The notes: a model not told the origin generated them from the sequence alone. Positions 10,024 through 20,689 are shown, counted from the first letter of the stretch. The stretch is DNA of 64,000 nt from Nitrosospira briensis (GCF_900115125.1 NZ_FOVJ01000005.1:1-64000); one strand, 5' to 3'. A program made the numbers and translations.

Positions 10024-12354
10024 TTACTGTCCGAATAGCTCTTTTATAATGTCTATCATCGGTTCTGCAGGGGCTGCTACATTAACCTCTGCTTCGGGCG
10101 GCAGCTGCTCCTCCAGAAAGTATTCGGTTATTGAACCGTTCGGTTCCCTCAGACCTGTTTCAGGATTGATTTTGGCTGTCGTGATGCCCGCTGGGGGAGT
10201 GTAAACCGCCACCGGCACGCCTTTCAACGCCTTGCCCATGTAGCTCATCCACATCGGCAATGCAGCATGGCCGCCGGTTTCGTTATTTCCCAGAGATTTC
10301 GGATTGTCAAAGCCAATCCAGGCGACTGCGACCAGATCAGCCTGATAGCCGCAAAACCAGGCGTCGACATAATTGCTTGTCGTGCCGGTTTTCCCTGCCA
10401 GATCGGTACGGCCCAACTGCTTCGCCCTGGTTGCAGTTCCCCGCTGTATCACATCCTGCATCATGCTGGTCATGAGGAAGGCATTGCGCGGGTCGATGAT
10501 CTGCTTGGCATTCTCGCCCGCGACAGCGGGTTTCGACTGTTCCAGTATGTTCCCCCTCCCATCCTCTATCCGTTGAATGAAGTAGGGCGATACACGAAAC
10601 CCTCCGTTGGCGAACGCCGCATAGCCCACCGCCATTTGTATCGGTGTCACCGAGCCGGCGCCAAGGGCCATTGGCAGGTAGGCGGGGTGCTGCTTTGGAT
10701 CGAAACCGAAGCGGGCGACATAGTCCTGGGCGTATTGAACATCAATGGCCTGAAGAATGCGGATTGATACAAGATTCTTGGATTTGGCAAGCGCCTGTCG
10801 CATGCGTACTGGCCCCTCATAGCTTCCCTCGAAATTTCGCGGGTCCCACTGATCACCTCCTGTTTCCTCCGCGGTAAAGGAAAGAGGCGCGTCGTTGATG
10901 ACGGTCGCTGGCGTAAACCCCTTTTCCAGGGAGGCGGAATAAATGAACGGTTTGAAGCTAGAGCCCGGCTGCCGCCATGCCTGCGTGACGTGATTGAACT
11001 GGCTGCGGTTGAAGTCGAATCCCCCCACCATGGCGCGAATTTCCCCATCTTTCGGGTTGATCGCGATTAGCGAGGCCTCGACCTGAGGCAGTTGCACAAT
11101 TTGCCAGGCGCCTTTTTCGCTCTTCCTGATGCGGATCAACGAGCCGGGACGAATCATCTGCTTGTCGGCGCTCGCTTTACCGCTGAGAAATTTTTGGGCA
11201 AATTTGAGGCCATCGCCGCTGATTTCAATGATTTCACCGCCCTTGCGATACGCTTTGACCAGCTTCGGGTCGGCGGAAAGCGCGACTGCGGCAAGGATGT
11301 CGTCGCTGTCAAACACCTCCTGTAGGGCATCGTCCAGTATCTCTTCCCGCTCCTGGCTATTGGCTGGCAAAGCCAAGAAGGCTTCAGGGCCGCGATAGCC
11401 GTGGCGCCTGTCATAATCCATCACGCCGTGCCGCACCGCTTTATAGGCCGCATCCTGATCGAGCCGGCGCACGGTCGTATAGACTTTGAACCCTTTCGAA
11501 TAAGTGTCTTCTTGATGACGTTCGTATACGGCCTGGCGTGCCATTTCTGCTACATAATCGGCGCGCATCGCGAATTCCTGTGATTCGCGCTTGACGTGCA
11601 ATGGCAGTTTTTCCGCTTCCTTGAATTCGCCGTTGGAAATATAACCCAGGTCGTGCATGCGCCGAAGCACGTAAAGCTGGCGGGCCTTGGCGCGCTTGGG
11701 ATTGACTACGGGGTTGAAGCGTGAGGGCGCTTTCGGAAGACCCGCAAGCATCGCCGCTTCGGCAAGATTCAGATCCTGCAGGGGTTTGCCGAAATAAACC
11801 CGTGAGGCGGCGGCAAAGCCATAAGCGCGCTGCCCTAGATAAATCTGGTTGAAATAGAGTTCGAGAATTTCATCCTTGCTCAAGCTATGTTCAATCTTGA
11901 ATGCGAGCAAGGCTTCGCTGAATTTCCGGGTCAACGTCTTTTCCTTGGTCAGGAAGAAATTCCGCGCGACCTGCATCGTAATGGTGCTTGCGCCCTGGCG
12001 TACGCCGCCGGAAGTAAAATTGGAATATGCGGCGCGTAATACGCCCAGGTAGTCCACTCCTCCATGCTGGTAGAACCGGTCATCCTCCGCGGCGACAATG
12101 GCTTGCTTGAGGCGTTGCGGGGCCGTACTTATTTTGACCACGCTTCGTCGCTCTTCACCAAACTCGCCGATCAGGATGCCTTCGGCGCTGTAGACCCGTA
12201 GAGGAATCTTCGGGCGATAGTCGGTCAACGCTTCCAGCGAGGGCAGCGTGGGAATGGTTACCAGCGCCGCAAAACCGACCAGCAGGACCCCAATAAGGCT
12301 CAATGCAAAAAAAGCGGCGAGCGGGTAAACCCACCAACGCCAATGCGCTAGCAT
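10024..12354 (-). CDS. mrcA: Penicillin-binding protein 1A (glycosyltransferase/transpeptidase)
   Basis: 776-residue class A PBP. One N-terminal membrane anchor (about 8-30) is followed by the GT51 transglycosylase with EDDRFYQHGG (about 90-98) and GASTITMQVARN, then an OB-like insert, then the transpeptidase with SSFKPF (SxxK), SKN and KTGTT. Length and motifs match PonA/MrcA, which polymerises and crosslinks peptidoglycan. It converges on hemB. The usual divergent pilM neighbour is not present; instead a SirB2-like gene lies upstream on the same strand. Confidence 0.95.
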   Translation of the reverse strand: MLAHWRWWVYPLAAFFALSLIGVLLVGFAALVTIPTLPSLEALTDYRPKIPLRVYSAEGILIGEFGEERRSVVKISTAPQRLKQAIVAAEDDRFYQHGGVDYLGVLRAAYSNFTSGGVRQGASTITMQVARNFFLTKEKTLTRKFSEALLAFKIEHSLSKDEILELYFNQIYLGQRAYGFAAASRVYFGKPLQDLNLAEAAMLAGLPKAPSRFNPVVNPKRAKARQLYVLRRMHDLGYISNGEFKEAEKLPLHVKRESQEFAMRADYVAEMARQAVYERHQEDTYSKGFKVYTTVRRLDQDAAYKAVRHGVMDYDRRHGYRGPEAFLALPANSQEREEILDDALQEVFDSDDILAAVALSADPKLVKAYRKGGEIIEISGDGLKFAQKFLSGKASADKQMIRPGSLIRIRKSEKGAWQIVQLPQVEASLIAINPKDGEIRAMVGGFDFNRSQFNHVTQAWRQPGSSFKPFIYSASLEKGFTPATVINDAPLSFTAEETGGDQWDPRNFEGSYEGPVRMRQALAKSKNLVSIRILQAIDVQYAQDYVARFGFDPKQHPAYLPMALGAGSVTPIQMAVGYAAFANGGFRVSPYFIQRIEDGRGNILEQSKPAVAGENAKQIIDPRNAFLMTSMMQDVIQRGTATRAKQLGRTDLAGKTGTTSNYVDAWFCGYQADLVAVAWIGFDNPKSLGNNETGGHAALPMWMSYMGKALKGVPVAVYTPPAGITTAKINPETGLREPNGSITEYFLEEQLPPEAEVNVAAPAEPMIDIIKELFGQ

Positions 12355-12513
12355 GTGTACTGAATTTCGAAAAGGTGAGCCAAAATGAGCATATGCAATT
12401 ATAAAGGGAATATTGAATTAAAACGCCACGCGACGGAATATGATGCAGGAAGGTCACAGCACATTGTTGACGTATCTTTTCAGGTGTATGAGGCCGGAAA
12501 AGTCGTCTGTTTA

Positions 12514-12903
12514 TTAAGCTGCAAGAAAAAACACGGCCGGGTTTTTAGTCACGGCGACCAGTACGATATAAAGAAAAACAAGCTGAGCCGCAATCCATGC
12601 GGAAATTCTTCCCTTGCGTGTTTTCCCGAATTTCAACGCCGTCATGCCGAGGCCGATATAAAACAGCAAGCCTATGACTTTGGCGCTGAGCCATGAATCA
12701 TGTACCGGATCCTGCTGAATCCTTATAGCCAGCGCAATTGCGCTTACCAGCAGTATCGTGTCCACCACATGCGGCGTAATTTTTACCCAGCGCTGCTGCA
12801 ATGCGGCAGAGTCTTGCATCTTCCACATGCTGCGCAGGGAAAACAACAGGTAGCTGATGACCACGCTGGTGACATGAATCATTTTTAATGCCGCATAGCT
12901 CAT
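12514..12903 (-). CDS. SirB2-family small integral membrane protein
   Basis: 129 residues with four predicted transmembrane helices (about 4-22, 46-63, 75-92, 102-122). The N-terminal LKMIHVTSVVISYLLF and the PHVVDTILL segment are typical of SirB2/YchQ-like proteins. Function in this family is not established. It is two bases downstream of the next membrane protein gene (12906-13388), and the two probably form one transcription unit. Confidence 0.8.
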   Translation of the reverse strand: MSYAALKMIHVTSVVISYLLFSLRSMWKMQDSAALQQRWVKITPHVVDTILLVSAIALAIRIQQDPVHDSWLSAKVIGLLFYIGLGMTALKFGKTRKGRISAWIAAQLVFLYIVLVAVTKNPAVFFLAA

Positions 12904-12905
12904 GC

Positions 12906-13388
12906 TTATTCTCCCTGCAATATCCAGCCGTGACTGCCAGCTACGGCCCCGGCAATGGTGATAAGGCTCAAGCTCAGAAGAACCCAGTGCATGCGGTGCG
13001 CTACGGCAAAAGCCTTCTCATGGTCTCGCTGAATGTTTTTTGCGGCCCGTTTACGCAGCACCAGGGGTTCCACCACGAACAGCATCAAGGTAAAGATCAG
13101 CCACACGAAGACCATGGCATGCATCCACCAGAAGCGCAGTTCGGTAAAGCGGCTCCATGCGTTGAGGATATGCACCATATAGAATCCGCTCAAGCCGACA
13201 ATAAGCGTGGTGAAGCGCGCCTGGGGAGCGAAGCGGCTTTCGATACGGCCAAAAAACTCCGTTCGCTCGGCCGCCGACTTCAATTGCGCCATGGCTGGAA
13301 ACAGCACAATGGTGACCATCGCGACCCCACCGATCCATAAAACGATGCCCAACACATGAAGCACTCTGGCAAATGCGAATTCGTCCAT
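12906..13388 (-). CDS. CopD-like integral membrane protein
   Basis: 161 residues from the ATG at 13388. A longer frame begins at 13466, but its first 26 residues are not membrane-like, and a GAGGGG sequence lies about 11 bases upstream of 13388. Four hydrophobic helices are visible, starting FARVLHVLGIVLWIGGVAMVT, with conserved histidines at helix ends (H12, and H in WWMHAM) that resemble the CopD/YncD-type heme or copper membrane family. Exact role unknown. It overlaps the SirB2-like gene context, both on the minus strand. Confidence 0.7.
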   Translation of the reverse strand: MDEFAFARVLHVLGIVLWIGGVAMVTIVLFPAMAQLKSAAERTEFFGRIESRFAPQARFTTLIVGLSGFYMVHILNAWSRFTELRFWWMHAMVFVWLIFTLMLFVVEPLVLRKRAAKNIQRDHEKAFAVAHRMHWVLLSLSLITIAGAVAGSHGWILQGE

Positions 13389-13622
13389 AAGAATAGTTTT
13401 CCCCTCGGTACCCTTGTTCGAAGCTGTTACGTAACGAATTCTGACGCAATACACTGGAACCCGCATTGTCGGTCATCATCGCCGTATCCTTCAAGGGGCA
13501 ATGTCCTGTTCAGACGGACTGGGCAATTGGTGTGAACTCCAAATACCTGTGTTTGAGTTTTGGCAGGCCGATCAAGGAAATGTTCCTCCGATCTCGCAGT
13601 GCAAGACCGGATTCCATCAATG

Positions 13623-15038
13623 TTAATCCAGAGCCTCGGCATCGAACGCTTCACAGCCGGCCAGATCCGATTCGCCGCAGCTCGGAAGTTGTTTTGAAAG
13701 ACCGCGCAAAGCTGTCCGCAAGCCTTCTTCCAAAACGGGATGGTAAAACGGCATGCGCAACATTTCATGCACGGTGAGTGAGCGCCCGATGGCCAATGCC
13801 AGCAAATGCGCCATATGCTCCGCCGCGGGCACGCACATCTCGGCGCCGAGCAGCCGGCCGGTTTCGGGTTGGGCGTAGAGCCGCAGGACGCCCTTGTTGC
13901 GCTGACCGGCCATGGCACGGCCCTGGTGTTTGAACTGCATTTCTCCCATCAGCGTTTTATTGACATCCAGCGAACTGGGGCGGCTCCCTACCGCTGCAAT
14001 ACCGGGATCGGAAAATACTATCGAGAGCGGGGTACGGCGCGTGAAGCGAACCGGCGCGGCGCGGGTAGCATTGATTCCCGCAATATGTCCTTCATCCGCA
14101 GCCTCATGCAATAGTGGCTTGTGCTCATTGATGTCTCCGGCCATGAAGACGGGTATATCCGCTATTTGCATGGTATGACGATCGACTGGCGGCAGGCCCT
14201 GCGCGTTCAGTTCGACACCTAGCGTTTCGAGTCCGAGGTTGTCGATATTGGGGCGGCGGCCGAGGCTGACGAGCACACTGTCAACCACGGTTTCGTTAAC
14301 CCTGGTGCGAACCCGCATACGGCCATCAGCAGTGTCCAGATCGGCCTTTTCGCCCAGAAACAAGGGGAATTCATGTTTTAAAAGATCTGTCGCGACGGCA
14401 TTCACGCGTATATCACGCAGGCCTGCAATGGTTGGCTGTTCGCCGAACGCCACCATATCCACTCCAAGCCTGGACAGCGCCTGGGCCATCTCTACCCCTA
14501 TCGGCCCCAGGCCTATCACCGCCATGCGGGAAGGCAGGGTTTCCTGTTCAAATAATGTATCCGTCGTGAGTACCCGCTTGCCGAAAGCGCGCCAGGGCGC
14601 TGGCACGACAGGGCTTGACCCAGTGGCGATGATGATGTGGCGCGCCCGGAGTTCGTGCCCGTTTACTTCCACCCTTCCTACCCCAAGCAGACGAGCCCTG
14701 CCCGAAATTGCGCGTTGGCCCAGCGCTTCAGTGGTCTTTAATGTGCTTGCAACGAACTTGTCCCGCAGTCTGCGCACACGCTGCAGTGCAGCGGCAACAT
14801 CGAGCGTGAGAGAACCCGCGCCCCGGATACCGAATTCCTCGAAGGTGCCGCGATGATGAAAGGCGTTTGCCGCCTCAATCAGGGTCTTGGAAGGCATGCA
14901 GCCCACTCGGGCGCATACCGTCCCCCATGGCCCATCATTGATCAGTATAAAATTTTGCGTACGCTTCGTTACTTCCCTCAACGCAGCCAGGCCCGCGGTT
15001 CCGGCTCCGACAATAACGACATCGAATGTTTCATTCAT
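13623..15038 (-). CDS. Dihydrolipoamide dehydrogenase-like FAD pyridine nucleotide-disulfide oxidoreductase
   Basis: 471 residues from the ATG at 15038, preceded by GGAGAAATT; an upstream in-frame extension to 15170 lacks family similarity. The FAD Rossmann motif is VVIVGAGTAGLAA (about 6-18), the redox-active disulfide is CARVGC (about 42-47), the NAD motif is VIGLGPIGVEMAQAL and the C-terminal FAD motif is VFMAGDIN. The C-terminal HPVLEEGL carries the His-Glu pair of lipoamide dehydrogenases. No E2 or lipoyl partner gene is nearby, so it may act on another disulfide or be a stand-alone mercuric-reductase-like enzyme. Family is secure, substrate is not. Confidence 0.85.
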   Translation of the reverse strand: MNETFDVVIVGAGTAGLAALREVTKRTQNFILINDGPWGTVCARVGCMPSKTLIEAANAFHHRGTFEEFGIRGAGSLTLDVAAALQRVRRLRDKFVASTLKTTEALGQRAISGRARLLGVGRVEVNGHELRARHIIIATGSSPVVPAPWRAFGKRVLTTDTLFEQETLPSRMAVIGLGPIGVEMAQALSRLGVDMVAFGEQPTIAGLRDIRVNAVATDLLKHEFPLFLGEKADLDTADGRMRVRTRVNETVVDSVLVSLGRRPNIDNLGLETLGVELNAQGLPPVDRHTMQIADIPVFMAGDINEHKPLLHEAADEGHIAGINATRAAPVRFTRRTPLSIVFSDPGIAAVGSRPSSLDVNKTLMGEMQFKHQGRAMAGQRNKGVLRLYAQPETGRLLGAEMCVPAAEHMAHLLALAIGRSLTVHEMLRMPFYHPVLEEGLRTALRGLSKQLPSCGESDLAGCEAFDAEALD

Positions 15039-15190
15039 GCAATTTCTCCGGTGAAGTACTCGTTGAATGCCTGTGTGCAGGTTAGTGGACGTGTAGATAA
15101 GCTGCAGACAGCCCTGGAACCTGGACTGATAAAACGCGACGAGAATTTGCTCCTGATCGCGATCCGCCACTCGCCGGCGGAAGCTATCGT

Positions 15191-16078
15191 CTATCGCGGG
15201 GGTAAGGCTGCGGCGTACGATGCCGCATCGTGTGTCGGTGCAGCCGATGCATCCGGCTGGGAGCCATCGGAGTGGTTATTCCTGGCTTTGGGCTCGGGCC
15301 GCGCGGCGAGCCACTCACGGGCGATCTTTTGCCCTTGTGAGAGCTGTTTGCTGCTGAGGGTGCGCATGACATCGTCCCGGGCCGTCACCGCCTGCTGGAT
15401 GCCGGCGGCCGCTGCGAGATTCAGCCACACATAACTCTGCACCTGATCCGCAGCAAGGCCATATCCCGTTCGGTAAATGAGCCCGAGCTCATACTGCGCA
15501 AGTCCGTAGCCCTGTTCCGCCGCCAATTTAAGCCATTTTGCAGCCTCGGCGAAATCCTGAAGCGCACCATTTCCTGTCAGATACAGAAGACCGAGCTTGT
15601 ACTGTGCGTCGCTATTTCCGTTTTCCGCGCTCTCTTGATACAACCGCACCGCAAAGTGATGATCGTCCTTCGCACTTTGGGTTAACTGACCTTGTGACTT
15701 CGTACCGGGGGCCGACTTTATCCCAGCAGAAGGTTTGACGCTGGCTATCGCCGTATCCGCGTATCCTCCCTGACTTTGCGTGGAGGTGCCGGCGCCGGCA
15801 ACGGCCGATTTTTCCGGTTCGATACTTGATGCTGGCGCGACATATTGATCAGCCATGTTCTGTTCTATGACCAGCCAGACCATTACGACAAATAGCACGG
15901 TAAGAGTCAGGGCTCCGCCCAACGCAAGGTAGGCGTTCGGATTCTGTACCCAGAAGCGTTCTTTACAGTCACGGCAACGGATTGGCCGGAGGAACAGCAT
16001 GGAGATGGTTCGCTCGCCCGGACGCACACGAGAACCGTGCGTTCTTTCACTCCCGCACTTGATGCATTTCGCGTACAT
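15191..16078 (-). CDS. Zinc-ribbon, membrane-anchored Sel1-repeat protein
   Basis: 295 residues. The N terminus has two CxxC pairs (CIKC at about 5-8 and CRDC at about 35-38) that form a zinc ribbon, then a transmembrane helix (about 50-70). After a low-complexity linker come at least two Sel1-like TPR repeats (AQYKLGLLYLTGNG, AQYELGLIYRTGYG) and part of a third. The architecture suggests a cytoplasmic metal-binding head and a periplasmic scaffold. Sel1 proteins usually bind partner proteins; no partner is indicated by the neighbours. Confidence 0.8.
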   Translation of the reverse strand: MYAKCIKCGSERTHGSRVRPGERTISMLFLRPIRCRDCKERFWVQNPNAYLALGGALTLTVLFVVMVWLVIEQNMADQYVAPASSIEPEKSAVAGAGTSTQSQGGYADTAIASVKPSAGIKSAPGTKSQGQLTQSAKDDHHFAVRLYQESAENGNSDAQYKLGLLYLTGNGALQDFAEAAKWLKLAAEQGYGLAQYELGLIYRTGYGLAADQVQSYVWLNLAAAAGIQQAVTARDDVMRTLSSKQLSQGQKIAREWLAARPEPKARNNHSDGSQPDASAAPTHDAASYAAALPPR

Positions 16079-16347
16079 AATGTCAGAATATTGTTGCTGT
16101 TTCGCTTGAAGCGTCGAGTCTTTCTATATTTGCCGCACAGTCTAAGTATTGCCTGTCGGAGCGTCAACCCAGGTCAACGCGCCAGGTGAATCGAATGTTA
16201 ACGGTCGAGGCCGACGGAATGCCTTTATCCGTGGCAGCCCTCGCGGCAGCGGCAACGCCTAGGCCACTGGCCCGGTGAGTCCCGGGCTTGGCCGTTCCGG
16301 ACACATCCGGGGCCGCATCTAATACCTGAATCGTGATGGGTTTCGAG

Positions 16348-17280
16348 CTAGATTCCGGCGCCACCGTCAAATACTTCATTGCGTATCTGGGCTTGAGAGA
16401 TAACGCTGCCAGGAGCAACGCTTCGCGTGAGCCAGACGTTGCCACCGATGGTCGAGCCGCGGCCGATAATAATGCGTCCAAGGATGGTGGCGCCGGCGTA
16501 AATGACAACATCATCCTCGACAATGGGATGGCGTATATTGCCTTTTACCAACGAGCCATGCTCATCCATCGGAAAACGCTTGGCACCAAGGGTCACGGCC
16601 TGATACAGCCGTACATGCTGGCCTATGATAGCGGTTTCGCCTATGACTACGCCAGTGCCGTGGTCTATAAAAAAGCTGCCGCCGATCTTTGCACCCGGAT
16701 GGATCTCGATACCCGTGGCGGAATGGGCAATTTCGGAAATCATGCGCGCAATCAACGGGGCGCCCAGACAGTGCAGTTCATGCGCGAGCCGATAATGGGT
16801 AATGGCGGTGATGCCGGGATAACAGACCAGTACTTCGTCGATGCTTCGGGCTGCCGGATCTCCCTCGTAAGCGGCCTGAATGTCGCTTTCCAGCAAAATT
16901 CGTATGTGTGGCAGCCGTTTTGCAAATGCCTGGGTAATAGCGGTTGCCTGTTCCCGATCCGCGTTGCCCGGTGCGTCCACACCCGATGTAAAACGCAGTT
17001 CGCGGCGTACTTGCACCAATAGTTCGCGAAGCGTCACATCCAGCGTATGCCCGACATAATAATCGACACTCTCGCTGGTGAGCTCCGGTAAACCCAGACG
17101 GTTCGGGAACAAAACAGCGCTCAATCCATCGGCGATAGTGACCAATACCTTACGCGACGGGAGCTTGGGCGGTCTATCGCGCCTCTGCCGGTTTTCCAGC
17201 GATTTCACGCGCAAGGCCCGCAACTCCGCAACAACTGCATCGATTTCCTGAACTGTTCTTTTCAATGACGGACGCCCCAC
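16348..17280 (-). CDS. cysE: Serine O-acetyltransferase (EpsC-type)
   Basis: Makes O-acetylserine for cysteine synthesis. The C-terminal half is a left-handed beta-helix of hexapeptide repeats (GIEIHPGAKIGGSFFIDHG with catalytic His, GVVIGETAIIG, GATILGRIIIGRG). The N-terminal helical region is longer than in E. coli CysE, as in the EpsC/SRPC group. The frame is open far upstream into cysK; the start is uncertain. I place it at GTG 17280, with ATG 17325 as the alternative (32-bp overlap with cysK). An ATGA overlap at the cysK stop opens a different frame that ends after 11 codons. It pairs with cysK to form the cysteine synthase unit. Confidence 0.88.
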   Translation of the reverse strand: MGRPSLKRTVQEIDAVVAELRALRVKSLENRQRRDRPPKLPSRKVLVTIADGLSAVLFPNRLGLPELTSESVDYYVGHTLDVTLRELLVQVRRELRFTSGVDAPGNADREQATAITQAFAKRLPHIRILLESDIQAAYEGDPAARSIDEVLVCYPGITAITHYRLAHELHCLGAPLIARMISEIAHSATGIEIHPGAKIGGSFFIDHGTGVVIGETAIIGQHVRLYQAVTLGAKRFPMDEHGSLVKGNIRHPIVEDDVVIYAGATILGRIIIGRGSTIGGNVWLTRSVAPGSVISQAQIRNEVFDGGAGI

Positions 17281-17293
17281 GGTTTTAATTCTG

Positions 17294-18271
17294 TCATCGT
17301 ACCAGTTCCTGAGTATCGAACACATCCTCGAAGAGGATGGAATTGAGGTAACGTTCTCCCGAATCCGGCAGAATGACAACAATCGTTTTGCCGGCATTTT
17401 CCGGACGTTTGGCGTAGCGTACTGCCACCGCGACAGCGGCTCCACATGAAACTCCAGAGATAATGCCTTCTTCGCGCGCGAGGCGGCGCGCGCAGCGCAG
17501 GGCCTCTTCATTGCTCACCTGCTCGATGTCGTCCACCAGAGACAGGTCCAGATTTTCCGGAACGAAACCCGCCCCGATTCCAGGTATCTTGTGCGGTCCG
17601 GGTTTCAGCGACTGGCCCGCCCGCTGTTGGGTAAGCACAGGACTGGCGGAGGGTTCGACAGCAACTGACACGATCGCTTTTCCCATCGTCGTTTTAATAT
17701 ATCGCGAAACGCCGGTTATGGTACCCCCTGTCCCGACGCCAGAAACAAAAATATCAATAGCGCCATCAGTATCGTCCCAGATTTCCGGGCCAGTGGTTCG
17801 CTCATGAACGGCCGGGTTGGCAGGATTGGAAAATTGCTGAAGGAGGATATACCGGCCAGGATCGGACGCGGCTATTTCCTCGGCTTTCGCTACCGCACCT
17901 TTCATCCCGCGCGCACCTTCCGTCAGGGCCAGTTTTGCGCCAAAGGCAGCAAGCAATTTACGCCGCTCCATTCCCATGGTGTCCGGCATGGTCAAGGTCA
18001 GCGGTATGCCCCGGGCGGCGGCCATGGACGCCAGAGCAATACCTGTATTGCCACTGGTCGGCTCAACCAGTTCTTTTCCGGCCTGGAGCAATCCGCGCGA
18101 TTCTGCGTCTTCGATCATTGCGGCGCTAATGCGGCATTTTACAGAATACGCCGGGTTGCGGCCCTCTATCTTCGCCAGCACACTTGCAGGCGCGCCATCG
18201 GTGACGCGGTTGAGCCGGACCAGGGGGGTACGCCCGATAGACTGGGAATTATCGTTGAACCAATGCTGCAT
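17294..18271 (-). CDS. cysK: Cysteine synthase A (O-acetylserine sulfhydrylase)
   Basis: 325-residue fold-type II PLP enzyme. The PLP lysine is K45 in SVKCR (usually SVKDR), the substrate loop is [10 protein letters not shown] (about 71-80), and the phosphate-binding GTGGTITG is present. It converts O-acetylserine and sulfide to cysteine. The C-terminal segment ends [14 protein letters not shown]. It precedes cysE on the same strand, which supports coupled expression and complex formation. It is divergent from aroA, with about 280 bases between. Confidence 0.95.
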   Translation of the reverse strand: MQHWFNDNSQSIGRTPLVRLNRVTDGAPASVLAKIEGRNPAYSVKCRISAAMIEDAESRGLLQAGKELVEPTSGNTGIALASMAAARGIPLTLTMPDTMGMERRKLLAAFGAKLALTEGARGMKGAVAKAEEIAASDPGRYILLQQFSNPANPAVHERTTGPEIWDDTDGAIDIFVSGVGTGGTITGVSRYIKTTMGKAIVSVAVEPSASPVLTQQRAGQSLKPGPHKIPGIGAGFVPENLDLSLVDDIEQVSNEEALRCARRLAREEGIISGVSCGAAVAVAVRYAKRPENAGKTIVVILPDSGERYLNSILFEDVFDTQELVR

Positions 18272-18549
18272 TTTCTGTTTCCCTCGGTATGGATTATCGG
18301 CGCAACGGGTCTGCGGGTATGAGAAGTATACGGAATCAAAGCGGAAATCCCTTGCCCGCGGAAAAGGGAAAACCAGGGAAACCTTTCAGACTGGATTATA
18401 ATAGCGAGCGTTATCGGTGTATCACAGGAACAATAATTAAGTAGGGCGTCATTCCCGGCGAAAGAAGGGGATTCGATTTGCCAAAGTCCACGAGTCTCGG
18501 AGCCAAGGGCATCAGAGGTCTGGAGCCTCAAGGGGAATAGTATTTATCC

Positions 18550-19887
18550 ATGAAGATTTCCGCAAGGCGCGACTTGAAGTTTATTGATCTTCCGGCAATC
18601 AGGGTGGCAACGGGCGCGGTCCGTTTGCCGGGGTCGAAAAGTATCTCCAATCGCATTTTGCTGCTTGCGGCGCTGGCCGATGGCCCGACCGAAATATGCG
18701 ATTTGCTTGCTTCCGACGACACGGAACGAATGCTGGATGCGCTTGAGACTCTGGGTGTCCCAATTGTTCAAGTCAGCAAGGATCACTATCGTGTGCAGGG
18801 CGTTGGCGGCCAGTCACCTCTGAGTTTCCCGGTTGGCGAAGCGAATCTGTTTCTGGGCAATGCCGGCACCGTATTTCGTCCGCTAACTGCCGTGCTGGCG
18901 CTGGTCCAGGGGCATTACCGCTTGTCCGGCGTTCCGCGTATGCACGAACGTCCCATTGCTGACCTTGTGGATGCACTGCGGCAACTAGGTGCGGATATAA
19001 CTTATCTCGGCAAGGAGGGGTTTCCCCCGCTTCAGATCAAACCCGCCCCCATCCGTGCAAAAGAGATAACGGTCAAAGGCGACGTGTCCAGCCAATTCCT
19101 GACCAGCTTGCTGATGGTACTGCCCTTGTTTCCGCCGGCTGCTGCCGAAGCGATGGCAATAACGGTGACGGGCGAGCTGATTTCGCGGCCCTATATCGAA
19201 CTGACCCTTGCGTTGATGGCGCGTTTCGGCGTGCAGGTGGAGCGTGAGGAGTGGCGCCGGTTCCGCCTTCGGGCTGACCAGTGCTATCGGAGCCCCGGCA
19301 AGGTATTTGTCGAGGGTGACGCGTCCTCCGCTTCCTATTTCCTGGCTGCCGGTGCTATCGGTACTGGTCCGGTACGAGTGGAAGGCATAGGCCGCAACAG
19401 CCTTCAGGGAGATATCCGTTTTGCCGAAGCGCTGAAAGAAATGGGCGCGCATATCAGGTCGGGCGATAACTGGATGGAGGCGAGCGCGCCCGAGTCCGGC
19501 ATTCTTCGTGCAATTAATCTCGACTGCAACCATATCCCGGATGCCGCCATGACGCTCGCAGTAGCGGCGTTATTTGCCGATGGCGCCACTACCCTCAGGA
19601 ATATTGCAAGCTGGCGGGTGAAGGAAACGGACCGTCTGGCGGCAATGGCGAATGAGTTGCGCAAATTCGGCGCCGCGGTGGAGGAGGGCGCCGATTTCCT
19701 GCGTATCACCCCCCCAGCTGGGGGCCTTGCTGCAAACGCGGTGATTGATACATATGACGATCACCGGATGGCGATGTGTTTCTCGCTCGCGTCGTTCGGT
19801 GCGCCCGTGCGCATCAATGAGCCGGACTGTGTCACGAAGACTTTTCCTGATTATTTTGAAAAATTTTCGACACTAGTCCGTACCTGA
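18550..19887 (+). CDS. aroA: 3-phosphoshikimate 1-carboxyvinyltransferase (EPSP synthase)
   Basis: 445 residues of two inside-out alpha/beta barrels. PEP and shikimate-3-phosphate motifs are visible: [10 protein letters not shown] (about 23-32), [13 protein letters not shown] (class I type), and DDHRMAM near the end. It performs the sixth step of the shikimate pathway. In many betaproteobacteria aroA is preceded by pheA/hisC/tyrA; here it is the first gene of its operon, divergent from cysK. A TATAAT at 18397-18402 without a good -35 is a weak promoter candidate. Confidence 0.96.
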   Translation: MKISARRDLKFIDLPAIRVATGAVRLPGSKSISNRILLLAALADGPTEICDLLASDDTERMLDALETLGVPIVQVSKDHYRVQGVGGQSPLSFPVGEANLFLGNAGTVFRPLTAVLALVQGHYRLSGVPRMHERPIADLVDALRQLGADITYLGKEGFPPLQIKPAPIRAKEITVKGDVSSQFLTSLLMVLPLFPPAAAEAMAITVTGELISRPYIELTLALMARFGVQVEREEWRRFRLRADQCYRSPGKVFVEGDASSASYFLAAGAIGTGPVRVEGIGRNSLQGDIRFAEALKEMGAHIRSGDNWMEASAPESGILRAINLDCNHIPDAAMTLAVAALFADGATTLRNIASWRVKETDRLAAMANELRKFGAAVEEGADFLRITPPAGGLAANAVIDTYDDHRMAMCFSLASFGAPVRINEPDCVTKTFPDYFEKFSTLVRT

Positions 19888-19932
19888 CCCCGCGTAATCT
19901 CCAGGGTGAAATTTATAATAAGGTGATTTTTT

Positions 19933-20616
19933 ATGAATGGCAATTACATTCCGGTCATTGCGATTGATGGCCCTTCTGCTTCCGGCAAGGGTACGGTCGC
20001 CCAACGGGTGGCGGCCAAGCTTGGCTTCCACTATCTTGACAGTGGCGCGCTGTATCGACTGGTGGCGCTGGTGGCAATGCGCTCGGGAGGCGACCTTGGT
20101 GGCGACGAAAAAAGGCTGAGCGAGGTCGCTAGAGAGCTCGATGTCGTCTTTAAAGGAACCGAAATCCGGTTGGGGAATGAAGATGTCGCCGATGCCATTC
20201 GCTCGGAAGCCTGCGGCAATGCGGCCTCGAAAATAGCGGCTTATCCGGCGGTCAGAGCAGCGCTACTGGCCCGGCAGCGCGCGTTTCGCCAGCTTCCCGG
20301 CCTGGTGACGGACGGCAGGGACATGGGATCAGTGGTTTTTCCCGAAGCCGCCCTCAAAATATTTCTTACCGCGACTGCTGAAGCGCGGGCTGAGCGGCGT
20401 TATAAGCAGTTGATGGCAAAAGGGATAGATGCTAATATTGCCACCCTTTTGCAGGATATCCAGGAGCGAGACGCGCGTGACAGTAATCGCAGCGTGGCGC
20501 CTTTGCAATTGGGGGCAGATACGAATTTACTGGATACGACCTCGCTTAACATTGCACAAGCGGTGGATAGCGTACTGCAGCAGTATGCTGAAACTCGCGC
20601 AAAAGCGCGCGCCTGA
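19933..20616 (+). CDS. cmk: Cytidylate kinase
   Basis: 227 residues; phosphorylates CMP/dCMP. The P-loop is [16 protein letters not shown] (about 10-25) with the LDSGALYR acceptor-site motif (about 36-43) and [14 protein letters not shown] (about 123-136). Length is standard. It sits between aroA and rpsA, an order conserved throughout proteobacteria. Confidence 0.96.
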   Translation: MNGNYIPVIAIDGPSASGKGTVAQRVAAKLGFHYLDSGALYRLVALVAMRSGGDLGGDEKRLSEVARELDVVFKGTEIRLGNEDVADAIRSEACGNAASKIAAYPAVRAALLARQRAFRQLPGLVTDGRDMGSVVFPEAALKIFLTATAEARAERRYKQLMAKGIDANIATLLQDIQERDARDSNRSVAPLQLGADTNLLDTTSLNIAQAVDSVLQQYAETRAKARA

Positions 20617-20689
20617 ATTCAGCTTCTTCCGAATGTAATACATAAGTTGAAATATACTTGTTTCGCGCATTAACGCAGCATACGCATTC

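Noticed and set aside
12385-12696. Plus-strand ORF of 103 codons near the mrcA promoter
   Set aside because: Two thirds lies antisense to the SirB2-like gene, and no family features are seen.
16164-16523. Minus-strand ORF of 119 codons overlapping the end of cysE
   Set aside because: Most of it lies in a different frame within cysE; the remaining 71 codons lack a ribosome binding site.
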